Positions 24,143 through 32,639 of a stretch of DNA of 64,000 nucleotides are shown here, one piece after another; within the stretch, counting starts at the first letter, position 1, and the number at the start of each line of letters is the position of its first letter. The notes below the pieces were generated by a model, which saw nothing but the letters and a program-made list of their open reading frames with translations, searched no databases and was not told the DNA's origin. The stretch is from SIG603 sp963621245 (lineage in GTDB: Bacteria > Bacillota > Clostridia > Oscillospirales > Acutalibacteraceae): the NCBI GenBank assembly GCA_963621245.1, contig CAVFCW010000001.1, forward strand, positions 1 to 64,000, written 5' to 3'. A program made the translations under genes and the position numbers.

Positions 24143-25636
24143 TTATATCACCTCTTTAAGCCTAATTCCTACGTAGGTCTTCATTCCACTAGATGAGGAT
24201 GCTTTTTCGTACCACTCCGCATGCCGTTCCATCTCGGAATTAAACTTCTTTGCCGAGAGAGTCGGTGCGCCCTCGGACTTCGCCCAGATTTTGAAAGCGT
24301 TGTAAAGGTCTTTAGCCTTAATGACTGTCGGCTTGCCGCCGCTGTCTTCCACACGCTCACAGCGTGCCTCAAGGAACTGCAAAACGAGGTCGTTATCTCT
24401 CTCATACCGGGTTACAACCTGTTTGAGGTTTGTGCTCATCGTGAGACCTCGTTTGCGGTACTTGACGTAACCACGGACCAGCCACATAAAAATACCGCTC
24501 ATTGCCGCCTGGGTTGTGAGTTCGTCTTTGAGGTGGGTGTCCTGTTCCTCCGGTGAGAAGTGGCGGTTGAACTCAACCACCTTGATACGCTCGGAAGCGA
24601 AAAGGGATTTATCGGTGACTGTCGGCAGGTCGTTACAGCTCAGCCACAAAGTGAACTGAGGCTTGAAAGTGATAGCCGACTTGTAAAGTGCTCTTGCGGA
24701 GATTTCTTCGCCGCCTGTGAGCTGCTTAATTTTCTCCTCGTCAAGTTTGCCGTACTCGTTCGATTCCGCCATCGTGACAAAGCGTTTGCCTTTCAGTCCG
24801 ACAAGCGTCGGGCTTGCGGCTTCCGCATCCTTTTGGCGGTCTCCTCGGCATATCATACCAACGGGTGCCACCTTGGCATAGTCGCCTAACATCATCTCAA
24901 TGGTGTTAAGCATTGTACTTTTGCCGTTGCGTGTTGTCTTGCCGTGAAGTATGAACATACATTCTTCGTTGCTCATACCGAGTAGGGAGTAGCCGAGTGC
25001 TCTTTGTAAGAAGTCAGCTTTGTCGGTGTCGCCCTGAGTGACTTCATCAATGAACCTCTCCCAGCGCTCGCACCTGACGTCTCGTGAGACCGTGTGCCTG
25101 AAAGCTGTCTGCATTGTAAGGAAGTCTTTCCAGTCGTGCTCACGGAACGAACAGTCTCTGAGGTCGTAAGTGCCGTTAAGGCAGTTGATGAGATAAGGGT
25201 TATCGTCAAACTGGGAAGCCGATATGTGAAGCTCGCCCGTAGCGTCCTTGAGTATGCGGTCACGCATGCGCCTGTCGCCCATCTTGTTGACGAACGTCGT
25301 GTAGGCTTTGCGTTTGTCGTCGTCCTCAATCTCTCCGCAGTAGAGTATCATCAGACGGACAAAATCCTTTATCTTCTCCGATACCAGTATAGCGCCCTCG
25401 TCGTTGCGCCATGCCCCCTCGTGGTAGGTGTACCACGCTTTGTGTTCCGGGCAGTAACGGGCTTCCTTGTTGTAGAGCAAACCGAACAGACTAGCCATGC
25501 CCATTTCGCTCCATTCAAAACCTGAACTGTCCTCATCCTGTGATTCCGGATGATACTGTTTGATAAGGTACATTTTAGCAGACAAGTCTTCGTCCATAAT
25601 GACACGCCCGTTTCGTGTCTCAAAAAGATCTTGCAT
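24143..25636 (-). CDS. SF3 helicase, phage D5/P4-type replication protein (497 aa)
   Basis: The D5-type N-terminal domain (residues ~40-190) is followed by a superfamily 3 helicase with Walker A HGKTTRNGKST and sensor region TLWLSCNDLPTVTD, and a C-terminal winged-helix-like part. It would be a hexameric helicase opening the replication fork. The ATG at 25636 with GGAGGAG is preferred to 25678. It is directly preceded by a primase-polymerase gene, so together they form a primase-helicase module. Confidence 0.9.
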   Translation of the reverse strand: MQDLFETRNGRVIMDEDLSAKMYLIKQYHPESQDEDSSGFEWSEMGMASLFGLLYNKEARYCPEHKAWYTYHEGAWRNDEGAILVSEKIKDFVRLMILYCGEIEDDDKRKAYTTFVNKMGDRRMRDRILKDATGELHISASQFDDNPYLINCLNGTYDLRDCSFREHDWKDFLTMQTAFRHTVSRDVRCERWERFIDEVTQGDTDKADFLQRALGYSLLGMSNEECMFILHGKTTRNGKSTMLNTIEMMLGDYAKVAPVGMICRGDRQKDAEAASPTLVGLKGKRFVTMAESNEYGKLDEEKIKQLTGGEEISARALYKSAITFKPQFTLWLSCNDLPTVTDKSLFASERIKVVEFNRHFSPEEQDTHLKDELTTQAAMSGIFMWLVRGYVKYRKRGLTMSTNLKQVVTRYERDNDLVLQFLEARCERVEDSGGKPTVIKAKDLYNAFKIWAKSEGAPTLSAKKFNSEMERHAEWYEKASSSSGMKTYVGIRLKEVI

Positions 25637-25647
25637 TTTATCTCCTC

Positions 25648-26436
25648 CTATCGTTTGTACTTTGTTATGCTGTTGCAAATGGCTTGAACTTCGTAGCGGT
25701 CAAGCGGCGGCTCGCAAGCGGAATTGTTGGCGAACATCAACTCTTCGTATATCTGACTTTTGGTGTAACCTGTGTTGTGAAGCATTCCCGCAAGAGAAGT
25801 CAAGCACAGATTTCTGCTCCCGTTGGTTATTTTGGGATAAGTCGGACGGAGTTTGATTTTGTCTCCCTCAATCGGGTCTTCCCACACGGGACGGTAAATC
25901 TTATCGGAAGCGTGCTCCGATTTGCTCTCTTTCTGTGCGTCCGCAAAATACTTGCCAACCACATAATCGATAGCTTCCTGATTACATTCAATCTTGCGAT
26001 ATAAAAGAGTGTTGCCGGTCATAATGAAATATCTTGACGATTTATAAATTTCCACGCCGTGAAGATTGTTCTTGCCCTTGAATGGCAGTTCGCCTTTCAC
26101 GATAATGTGAAACCCTCGCCCACTTCGTGACTTCTCGGTGTAGCTCTTGCAAGCTCCGATGATATCCGCCGCCAGCTGAGTCATTAAACCGTCCTCGTCG
26201 AAACCGTCGTCAATATCAATTCCGATGTAGCTGTTGTCGGCAAACACAAAACCGATATAGTCATAATGCCGCCGACAAGCATTTAAGGCTGTGTGGAAGT
26301 CTGCCCAGGTGTACGGATTAACTGAGGACGCCGCCTTATTCCGCCCCGCTTGCATAGGTACTTTGCTGTCGCTCCTCGCACACACCCACTGATTAAGCCC
26401 TTGCAACTCTTCGGGTATATTTTCGTAGTTTATCAT
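25648..26436 (-). CDS. Archaeo-eukaryotic-type primase-polymerase (262 aa)
   Basis: Motif I GIDIDDG (metal binding), motif II SRSGRGFHIIVKG and motif III VEIYKSSRYFIMTG identify a bifunctional primase-polymerase (AEP superfamily, NrS-1-like). A C-terminal helical domain (LTSLAGMLHNTGYTKSQIYEE) is the usual PriCT-like linker to the helicase. The ATG at 26436 is chosen because the upstream extension would translate the repeated hairpin element. It primes phage DNA synthesis with the helicase next to it. Confidence 0.85.
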   Translation of the reverse strand: MINYENIPEELQGLNQWVCARSDSKVPMQAGRNKAASSVNPYTWADFHTALNACRRHYDYIGFVFADNSYIGIDIDDGFDEDGLMTQLAADIIGACKSYTEKSRSGRGFHIIVKGELPFKGKNNLHGVEIYKSSRYFIMTGNTLLYRKIECNQEAIDYVVGKYFADAQKESKSEHASDKIYRPVWEDPIEGDKIKLRPTYPKITNGSRNLCLTSLAGMLHNTGYTKSQIYEELMFANNSACEPPLDRYEVQAICNSITKYKR

Positions 26437-26450
26437 AGGTCTTCCATATG

Positions 26451-26528
26451 AGCGTTTCAAGAGGGGTACAACGCATTTTAAATTTATCCGAGTAATTATC
26501 GAAAATCTCTTTAAAAGCGATTGTACCC
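26451..26528. repeat. Repeated hairpin element, copy 2 (upstream of primase)
   Basis: A 36-base segment (26451-26486) matches one at 28109-28144 at 32 of 36 positions, and the element closes with an opposing GATTGTACCC at 26519-26528, so GGGTACAA/TTGTACCC can pair. It lies in the leader of the primase gene on the minus-strand transcript. A 45-codon GTG frame (26530 to 26393) crosses it but has no ribosome site. Confidence 0.75.
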
Positions 26529-26553
26529 ACCTTAAAATCAATTTTAGCGGTAT

Positions 26554-26841
26554 TTAAATCAAATTTCTGTGCTTGGCTACTTCTCGTGCGGTCTTGCCGA
26601 TGAGCGTGTAGACTAAATTATCTGATTTGTGATATATGGCGGCTATGGTGTGTTCACTAAGTCCGTAACAGTAATACTTCTTGAGCATTTCTTTCTCCTC
26701 TGCTGTTTTGGAATACATAACAGCATTACAAGCTTGCCAGTTAAGGCGGTCTGCTCTGTTCTTGAAGTGCCTTGAGTGAGGATAAGAGAACCAGTAGCGC
26801 ATAGCGTGCGCCACATAGTCCGTGTAATAATACTTTCTCAT
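26554..26841 (-). CDS. Phage protein of unknown function, HTH-like C terminus (95 aa)
   Basis: A basic Tyr/Trp-rich N terminus (MRKYYYTDYVAHAMRYWFSY) is followed by a sigma-like helix-turn-helix (KKYYCYGLSEHTIAAIYHKS). It resembles small late regulators of Firmicute phages (RinA/ArpU-like size) but the match is loose. It overlaps the preceding gene by 4 bases. Confidence 0.5.
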   Translation of the reverse strand: MRKYYYTDYVAHAMRYWFSYPHSRHFKNRADRLNWQACNAVMYSKTAEEKEMLKKYYCYGLSEHTIAAIYHKSDNLVYTLIGKTAREVAKHRNLI

Positions 26842-27041
26842 TTCTTCTTTGCCCTCACGGTTTCAAGTGCCGTCTTAAATGTCTGTCTGATAGTCTCGAG
26901 AACTTTCGCCATCTCCATTCCGGCTTCCGCCAGCTTGTTAATGCGCTGGTCGTAGTTGTGAAGCACATAGTATATAAATACCACTTCCGACTGCAAGAAT
27001 GCGAAAATCAGAATCGTTCCTATAATCTGTTCGGTCGTCAC
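26838..27041 (-). CDS. Small phage membrane protein (67 aa)
   Basis: One N-terminal membrane helix (IIGTILIFAFLQSEVVFIYYVL) and a basic helical tail (KVLETIRQTFKTALETVRAK). Starts and stops overlap neighbours by 4 bases on both sides. Function unknown. Confidence 0.5.
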   Translation of the reverse strand: MTTEQIIGTILIFAFLQSEVVFIYYVLHNYDQRINKLAEAGMEMAKVLETIRQTFKTALETVRAKKK

Positions 27042-27253
27042 TCTTCGTGTACTCCTTTCAGCCTCTTAAGCTCCAGTATGAGCATATGTGCGTGATCGCA
27101 TATACCACGGTAATACTGGTCCTCGGTGTTAACCGAGATGCCGAAAAACTCTTCAAAGTGGTCGGCAATCATCGCCGCCTCCTTACGCTTCTCTTCCGCC
27201 ATCTTGCAGTCAAACTCGAGTACGTGGATAAGCTTGTCAATATCAACTGTCAT
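27038..27253 (-). CDS. Small hypothetical phage protein (71 aa)
   Basis: Helical, His/Glu/Lys-rich (MTVDIDKLIHVLEFDCKMAE); its last bases overlap the next gene's start. No domain recognised. Part of a tightly packed early operon. Confidence 0.5.
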   Translation of the reverse strand: MTVDIDKLIHVLEFDCKMAEEKRKEAAMIADHFEEFFGISVNTEDQYYRGICDHAHMLILELKRLKGVHEE

Positions 27254-27450
27254 TAACGTTTCCTTTCTCGCTTGCGCATGTACTCCCTGAGTGCGTCTCT
27301 TGCTTCGTAAGAGAACGTATCGCCTTGGTGGTACTTCCGCAGTCGTCTGTTATAATCGTCTAATTCCGCACGGAACAGCTTGTAACGGTCGCATTCCGAG
27401 TGGCAACCGCTGTGGCGTTCTGTGCAACCTTGGCAAGGACAATCAGGCAT
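27253..27450 (-). CDS. Small Cys-rich phage protein (65 aa)
   Basis: Starts MPDCPCQGCTERHSGCHSEC, a five-Cys, His-containing cluster that could bind zinc, followed by a charged helix (YRKRERKR-like end). The ATG at 27450 has an AAGGAG site and lies inside the end of the preceding gene; the longer frame to 27618 is the shadow. Proteins with this header are frequent in gut Clostridia phages; function unknown. Confidence 0.6.
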   Translation of the reverse strand: MPDCPCQGCTERHSGCHSECDRYKLFRAELDDYNRRLRKYHQGDTFSYEARDALREYMRKRERKR

Positions 27451-28090
27451 GGGCTTCAATCTCCTTGAGTGCTTTTTCTGCTCCCATAGTTTTCGCCGCC
27501 TTTTTAATTCCTTGGTTGTGTGATATAGCTTTGCTGTAGCTTTTCCATAGCTCGTGGCAAGCAACGTCAAGGTTATACTTGCGCAAGTCTCGGATGTAGG
27601 GCATAAGCTCGGCTTCAAGTCTCGATAACCTCGGTGCGCCTATCTGTAAGGTGTAGTTGAGCAGCTTCAAAGTCTCTTTGACTCCCAGCCAAATTCCGAT
27701 GTCAAACGCATTATCCGAGAATTTATCTCTTGTTCCCTCGTTTGCAAAGTGGTGGCAATAATCGCCGCCGAAAAGGAAAGTTAATTGCTTCTCGGGATAG
27801 TTGCGGTACTTATGGTTATAATCCGTGTAGATCTTCTGATAGTCTCTGTCAGTGCGCATAATCCACGACTCAACCGCAAATTGTTTAGACTCGGAATAAT
27901 CCACGTGGCCACCCTTAAGTGCGTCAATCTCTCGCATAACCGCCGCTTCAAGCTTCTTAATGCGTCCTCTGCCGACGTGGTAGAGCTCATTTGCCTTAAC
28001 AAGTGTTGCTTGTATGCCAAAGTTCATACCCTCGTCAACAGCACCGCCCACCGTTCTGTCACGGTATCTCTGTTTGATATTGCATTTCAT
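27443..28090 (-). CDS. Hypothetical phage protein (215 aa)
   Basis: I recognise no family. It starts MKCNIKQRYRDRTVGGAVDE, has long charged helices and ends EKALKEIEAHA. Its leader carries the first copy of the repeated hairpin element. It sits among replication genes. Confidence 0.5.
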   Translation of the reverse strand: MKCNIKQRYRDRTVGGAVDEGMNFGIQATLVKANELYHVGRGRIKKLEAAVMREIDALKGGHVDYSESKQFAVESWIMRTDRDYQKIYTDYNHKYRNYPEKQLTFLFGGDYCHHFANEGTRDKFSDNAFDIGIWLGVKETLKLLNYTLQIGAPRLSRLEAELMPYIRDLRKYNLDVACHELWKSYSKAISHNQGIKKAAKTMGAEKALKEIEAHA

Positions 28091-28107
28091 TTTGAATACC
28101 TCGATAC

Positions 28108-28179
28108 AAGCGTTTTAAGAGGGGTACAATCGATTTTAAATTTAGGGGTGTAATTTCTCGGTTGTACCCTCTAACGCTT
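28108..28179. repeat. Repeated hairpin element, copy 1
   Basis: AAGCGTT...AGAGGGGTACAA (28108-28129) pairs with TTGTACCCTCT..CGCTT (28162-28179), giving a long stem with a ~32-base AT-rich loop. A diverged copy lies at 26451-26528. It is in the 115-base gap between genes and would be in the mRNA leader of the 215-aa gene. Confidence 0.8.
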
Positions 28180-28205
28180 AAATTTACCTTGTTTCCGTTT
28201 GATTA

Positions 28206-28556
28206 TCAGCGTTTCTCGCTTTTGAGCAACGGCAAATAAACATATCTGTCCTCATCCTCATCGGGAATAAGTGCCGTTATCGGTATGTTATGATGAGAAT
28301 GCTCTCTGAGCACACGCAATATATCAATATCGTGCGCCTTAACAATGTAGTCAATCGGCATATCTGTATTGAGCTTTTTCCTCTTTTGGGATGGGTAATT
28401 GTGCCCTGTGAAGATAAGCTTGCCGTCTCTAATACAAGCCGTTATATAATCCGACTCGAGGTAAAGCTTGAGAGCGTTCTGAAACTTCGGATATAAAGTG
28501 AGCGTGTACTCGAATGTATCGGTACAATCAATTCTGAGAGCGGGATAATTAATCAT
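28206..28556 (-). CDS. Hypothetical phage protein (116 aa)
   Basis: MINYPALRIDCTDTFEYTLT..., a mixed alpha/beta protein with an acidic PDEDEDRY turn near the C terminus. No recognisable domain. It lies directly downstream of the SSB-like gene, so a DNA-metabolism role is possible but not shown. Confidence 0.5.
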   Translation of the reverse strand: MINYPALRIDCTDTFEYTLTLYPKFQNALKLYLESDYITACIRDGKLIFTGHNYPSQKRKKLNTDMPIDYIVKAHDIDILRVLREHSHHNIPITALIPDEDEDRYVYLPLLKSEKR

Positions 28557-28571
28557 TCGTGTATGTCTCCT

Positions 28572-29042
28572 TTAGCCGTCTAATAGTGAACCTAAGTCAA
28601 GTCCGGGCTTAGCCGGTGCGTTTTCGTGTCCGAGTGATAGCGCTCTTGATACGGGTGTCTCCTCGAATCCCTCCGCCGGCGCTTTCTCGCCGAGGTTCAC
28701 GAAAGTGACGGTCTTGCTCGGGTCGTTGCGGTTCAGCTGAGTGGTGTGCTTGACCTCCGCCCATATGTAGTGGTCAACAAGCTGTTCGGGGTCTATGTCC
28801 TCGAGTGAATAATCATTCATTACCGTCTTGGCGAAATAAGAGAAGGCATTGAGTGCTTTCTCGTTCCACTCGTCGTTAATGTCCTTGAGGGTAAAACGCT
28901 CCGTGTGTGTCTGTCCTTTTGCGTTGACAAGTTTAATCTCGAGACGTCCAAAGTCTTCATTGTAGTTAGTGCCGTACACACGGAAAACATAACCGCCCTC
29001 GGGGATAACGCTAAATCCGCTGGTCATTGGTATTCTTGCCAT
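28572..29042 (-). CDS. Single-stranded DNA-binding-like phage protein (156 aa)
   Basis: A beta-rich body (GGYVFRVYGTNYNEDFGRLE) is followed by a disordered region and an end PGLDLGSLLDG that recalls the acidic tips of SSB proteins. It lies immediately after the YqaJ exonuclease and the polymerase-ERF gene, as SSB-like genes do in phage recombination operons. The fold assignment is by layout, not a clear motif. Confidence 0.55.
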   Translation of the reverse strand: MARIPMTSGFSVIPEGGYVFRVYGTNYNEDFGRLEIKLVNAKGQTHTERFTLKDINDEWNEKALNAFSYFAKTVMNDYSLEDIDPEQLVDHYIWAEVKHTTQLNRNDPSKTVTFVNLGEKAPAEGFEETPVSRALSLGHENAPAKPGLDLGSLLDG

Positions 29043-29043
29043 T

Positions 29044-30114
29044 TTATTTGTCTCCTTTAATCTCGTTGGTATTAAGTCTGTAAGTAGTCTTGCCGGCTAC
29101 TGTCGATACATATTTATCGTAGACGTTATCGGCTTTCATTGCTTTTTCGTCATACACAATCTTGGGTTTACCCTCACTTTTGGACACCGAGAATACATAT
29201 TTAGTGCCCGTAATTTCAACCTTTTTGTCGCCGTCCTTGAACTGTTCGAGGGCATAATCCTTGATAGCTTTCTTGAGGGTGTCGAGGCGGTCGGTCTTGT
29301 CTTTGAGTGCTTTGTTTGCTTCGTCAAGCTCCGTCTCCAGTGCTTCGGCTTCCGCTATAAGCTCGCCGATGTCCGAGTTCTCCGTATCAACCGATACAGT
29401 GCGGAGTGCGGCTAATATCTCGGCGTCTTTCTTCTCGTCATACTCGGGAGATATTCCTGTCTCAACGTGGTCTGCCCACCACTTTTCCACCTGTGCGATC
29501 TTGTCCGCAAAGTCGGGATATCTCTCCGATACCTTGAACGGAACTGTTATAGTGTTGCTTGCATTCGGTGTATAATTATTCGGTTCTTGGTAGTCCTTAT
29601 CTTCAAGAAACGATGCAACCATAACCACATCGTCCACGCCGTACAGATAAGCATACAATGCCGCTTGCAGAGCGTAATACTCGGGAACATCGTTCTTCCA
29701 GTCTTCAATGCGCTTTGTGGTCTTCATCTCGAGAACGGCTTCTATGTGCTTTCCATCCTCACTCTTCATCAGGTAGTCCCACATGCCTCCGCATATCTTA
29801 TTCTCGGGGAAGAAGTCGCCGTAAGTCTTACTGAAGTAGTCCTCGCCCCACACGTCGGACGGTCTTACAATTTCCATACCGTAAGCACGCTCCATATACT
29901 TAGCCTGTTTGGGCTCAATCGTCTTGCCCGCAACGGTGTAGATTGTATCTTCGAACGGCTTCTCATAAGTCTTGGTGATAGCACACCACATCTCAAATTC
30001 TGTACTCCACGGATTAAGCCCGAGGATGGTCGCAAATCTTGTTCCTGTAACTTTCTTTGTCTTTTTTGGCGGCGCAATCTGTATTCTTTTGCCGTCAATC
30101 CACTTTATTTCCAT
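29044..30114 (-). CDS. YqaJ/lambda-exonuclease-type recombinase nuclease (356 aa)
   Basis: Motifs: GTRFATILGLNPW near the N terminus, then GGMWDYLM and AVLEMKTTKR (the D...ExK nuclease centre, about residues 108-132), then PEYYALQAALYAYLYG. This is the PD-(D/E)XK fold of viral 5'-3' exonucleases. A coiled coil lies at 265-300. It would resect DNA ends for the ERF-type annealing protein encoded just upstream, forming a Red-like pair. Confidence 0.85.
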   Translation of the reverse strand: MEIKWIDGKRIQIAPPKKTKKVTGTRFATILGLNPWSTEFEMWCAITKTYEKPFEDTIYTVAGKTIEPKQAKYMERAYGMEIVRPSDVWGEDYFSKTYGDFFPENKICGGMWDYLMKSEDGKHIEAVLEMKTTKRIEDWKNDVPEYYALQAALYAYLYGVDDVVMVASFLEDKDYQEPNNYTPNASNTITVPFKVSERYPDFADKIAQVEKWWADHVETGISPEYDEKKDAEILAALRTVSVDTENSDIGELIAEAEALETELDEANKALKDKTDRLDTLKKAIKDYALEQFKDGDKKVEITGTKYVFSVSKSEGKPKIVYDEKAMKADNVYDKYVSTVAGKTTYRLNTNEIKGDK

Positions 30115-32639
30115 TCCGTATCATCTCCCAACGCCGCCGTTATCTTCTCGATTAACGCTTCACAGTCCGCCTTGGTGATGTTCGTGAACCCCTCGGTCTT
30201 GACTGCAATCTCGCTCACCATTTCTTCCTGTTCCGGCTGTGCCTTGAGCAGCTTCTTAAGCACTGCTTTAAGCCCTTTAATCTGCAAAGCGTTTGCGGGC
30301 TCTGCCGGTGCTGTCAGCTCCTTTTTAACTTCCTGTCTCTGCTGAGGTGTAGCCGGCGCTTTATGTTCCGTCTTGGCGGTCGGAACGGTCGGCGACTGAT
30401 TGTTAGTGCTTCTGTCGATGGTCGGCTCAATCTCATCATTGACGCATATATCCATAGCAATGAGATAAAGGTATCGTCTCATGTACGTGATAGAGCTTCC
30501 GAGGGCTTGCATGTCGTTGGTAACCTGTTTGCCGCTGTTGCTGATAATCGGCTGGATCTGATTGAACGGTGCTGTAAACTCAACCACTTCGTCCGGTGCA
30601 TCGGTGTTAATCACCTTAAGACTTGCCACATTGTCAGTGAAGTTGACTACAGCAAGCAACCCCAACTCCTTGTAGATATGAGTGATAGTCGGCACGATGT
30701 CGTTAAGCTCAAAGTACTTGAACGACAACTGCATGTTCTTACCGCTCTGATTAATCTCGGAAACAAGAAATCGTTCTCTTGCTTCGATGAGCTTCTGATA
30801 CACATTAAGTGTCTTAACGTTGTTAGGCATTTGTTTCTCCTTATATTTTTTATTTTTCAGGGGCTTATCGCCCTTAAAATCATTGATTCTTCGCTTAGCC
30901 ATATCGATATAAAACGACTTGTCTATGTCCTTAATGGTAAGCTGATTGTCGTTGTCAATAATGCAATGTTCGGGAAGTGAATCAATTTTCGCTTCCGACT
31001 CGTCTTCATTCTTGACCTTGTATAGCTTGCTGTATCGTGTGTCGGCTGTAGCATATACACGATTAACCTTTTGGACGGGATGTTTTACACCGTCTATCAG
31101 GTGATAAGCTTCTTTGTATTTTGCTCCGGCTTTGGCTATTATCTGATACTGGAATATATCATTACACTTATTGATGGTGTCTTCCACCGGTGTACAGTTC
31201 ACCAAGTACTCTTTCAGTGCGCTCGCCACTATAACACAAGAATTATTCACGTTGAACGCCCCCGCCGGTGCTATACCCTTGACAAGATAACCGCCCTTTG
31301 CTTTGGCTTTGCCGCCCTCTTGAACCTCAACATAATTGTTAACATCCTTTTGGGCGATCTTGATGATGTTATCCGTCTCAAGCTCAAAACCTGTGCGCTT
31401 CTGCCACTCCTCGCATATCTCGTCAAGCAAGGCAAGATATTCGGTCGGACAATTAACCATCATACCGTCCGTGTTGAGCTGTACTATCTTGAGATTCGGA
31501 ATTTCTTGATAGCAGTGCTCCGCAAGCTCCAGCAGATAGAGTTGTCCGCTGATACACACTGAACGCCCCATAAGCGGGTCATAAAGCGGATTGTACTGAT
31601 TAAGCAAGCAACCGTAAGTCGTGTTGCATACAAGCTTAAGTGCGTTGGCTGTGGCTGTGTCCCCGCTCGCCTTGGCTTGCATTCTTCGCTCGAGTACGTC
31701 TGCGTATATCTGCGGTGAGGGAATATTACGACTGGTGTAGTCGTTAATGGTGCACAAGTGCGGATAGTAACTGCCTACATCCTTATTGCGTATCGCCTCG
31801 GCGGGGTGTTCTTCCACGCTCCAGAAGTAATTAAGGATCGCCCCGTGAATGCCGCCAAATCCGATTGTAACCGTGCATTCTCCTATAGTGATAGTGAGCT
31901 TGCCCTTGAAGCACTCCTCGTCTGATACATTCGGATCGAATAATCGGTCAAAGAAGTTAAACACTTCACTCGGTATATACTCATGCTTGAGGTTGCTCGG
32001 ATATGTGTAGTTACGCTCGTCGTTGTGCGGTGTCGGTGCAGCTTGAAGCATTGCCGCCGTGAGCTTGGCATTGGTCATTGATAAAGCTTTTTCTTCGCTC
32101 AATCCGGCAAGCTTACCTAAGTTGATTTTGTTCTTGAGATAATTTTTGCGAATATCTATGAGCATCTCTGTAGCGTCTACATCGTGCTTGCAATACTCGA
32201 TAGTCTGCAATAGCTCACCCACATTCAGCGGTCTGTCGAGATTGAAGTCAACCTCGGTTTCCTTGATATCCAAGCCCATATGCCCCTCAATTGCCTTAAG
32301 GCTCAAACCTTGCTGTGTGTCGTCTCTGAGGTCCACGTTATTGAACTTGAAGTACTTGCCGTCTTGAAGTGGCGGATACTGCCAACCTTGACCGCCACCG
32401 ATAAGATAATCGTTAAGTTTTTTGATCTCCTCGGGCGAGAAGTCGGCGCATATTGCTTGAATTATATATCTGTCGTAGTGCTTGGAATTAAAGCCAAAAT
32501 AAGCGTTATTCTCGTTGATGTAATCAATCAGATAATCGTTATCGTTGTGGATAACTGTATATCGCCCTGTCGCTCGTTCCTTGAATACTACAACCCAGTC
32601 GTGGGCGAAAACTTCGCAATCGTAAGTTATAATGTTCAT
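30105..32639 (-). CDS. Family B-type DNA polymerase fused in frame to an ERF annealing protein (844 aa)
   Basis: Residues 1-~190 are a 3'-5' exonuclease (YDCEVF, GFNSKHYDRYI, YCKHDVDAT). Residues ~290-593 carry polymerase motifs KDVGSYYPHL (A), KLVCNTTYG (B) and LNTDGMM (C). From residue 604 (ATG 30830) the sequence is an ERF-family single-strand annealing protein (MPNNVKTLNVYQKLIEARER, MQALGSSITYMRRYLYL). At the junction a full AAGGAG site and ATG lie inside the frame, and a CCCC run (30860-30863) precedes an out-of-frame TGA: with three C the polymerase would stop at residue 593. The start ATG at 32639 overlaps the helicase stop (ATGA). Confidence 0.85.
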   Translation of the reverse strand: MNIITYDCEVFAHDWVVVFKERATGRYTVIHNDNDYLIDYINENNAYFGFNSKHYDRYIIQAICADFSPEEIKKLNDYLIGGGQGWQYPPLQDGKYFKFNNVDLRDDTQQGLSLKAIEGHMGLDIKETEVDFNLDRPLNVGELLQTIEYCKHDVDATEMLIDIRKNYLKNKINLGKLAGLSEEKALSMTNAKLTAAMLQAAPTPHNDERNYTYPSNLKHEYIPSEVFNFFDRLFDPNVSDEECFKGKLTITIGECTVTIGFGGIHGAILNYFWSVEEHPAEAIRNKDVGSYYPHLCTINDYTSRNIPSPQIYADVLERRMQAKASGDTATANALKLVCNTTYGCLLNQYNPLYDPLMGRSVCISGQLYLLELAEHCYQEIPNLKIVQLNTDGMMVNCPTEYLALLDEICEEWQKRTGFELETDNIIKIAQKDVNNYVEVQEGGKAKAKGGYLVKGIAPAGAFNVNNSCVIVASALKEYLVNCTPVEDTINKCNDIFQYQIIAKAGAKYKEAYHLIDGVKHPVQKVNRVYATADTRYSKLYKVKNEDESEAKIDSLPEHCIIDNDNQLTIKDIDKSFYIDMAKRRINDFKGDKPLKNKKYKEKQMPNNVKTLNVYQKLIEARERFLVSEINQSGKNMQLSFKYFELNDIVPTITHIYKELGLLAVVNFTDNVASLKVINTDAPDEVVEFTAPFNQIQPIISNSGKQVTNDMQALGSSITYMRRYLYLIAMDICVNDEIEPTIDRSTNNQSPTVPTAKTEHKAPATPQQRQEVKKELTAPAEPANALQIKGLKAVLKKLLKAQPEQEEMVSEIAVKTEGFTNITKADCEALIEKITAALGDDTEWK
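30830..30863 (-). promoter_or_regulatory. Internal ribosome site and CCCC-TGA junction in the polymerase-ERF gene
   Basis: Reading leftward: CCCC, TGA out of frame at 30859-30857, then AAGGAG and an ATG at 30830. This has the look of an ordinary gene boundary made continuous by one extra C, or a site where +1 slippage on CCC would end the polymerase. ERF can probably still be made alone from 30830. Confidence 0.7.

Noticed and set aside
26393..26530. 45-codon GTG frame across the repeated hairpin and primase start
   Set aside because: No ribosome site; the second copy of the element has the frame interrupted. Kept only as a note in the repeat entry.
27230..27244. 13-base match of spacer 1 (TAAGCTTGTCAAT) to the prophage
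   Set aside because: The match is at the end of the spacer far from the seed and too short; chance level in 37 kb.
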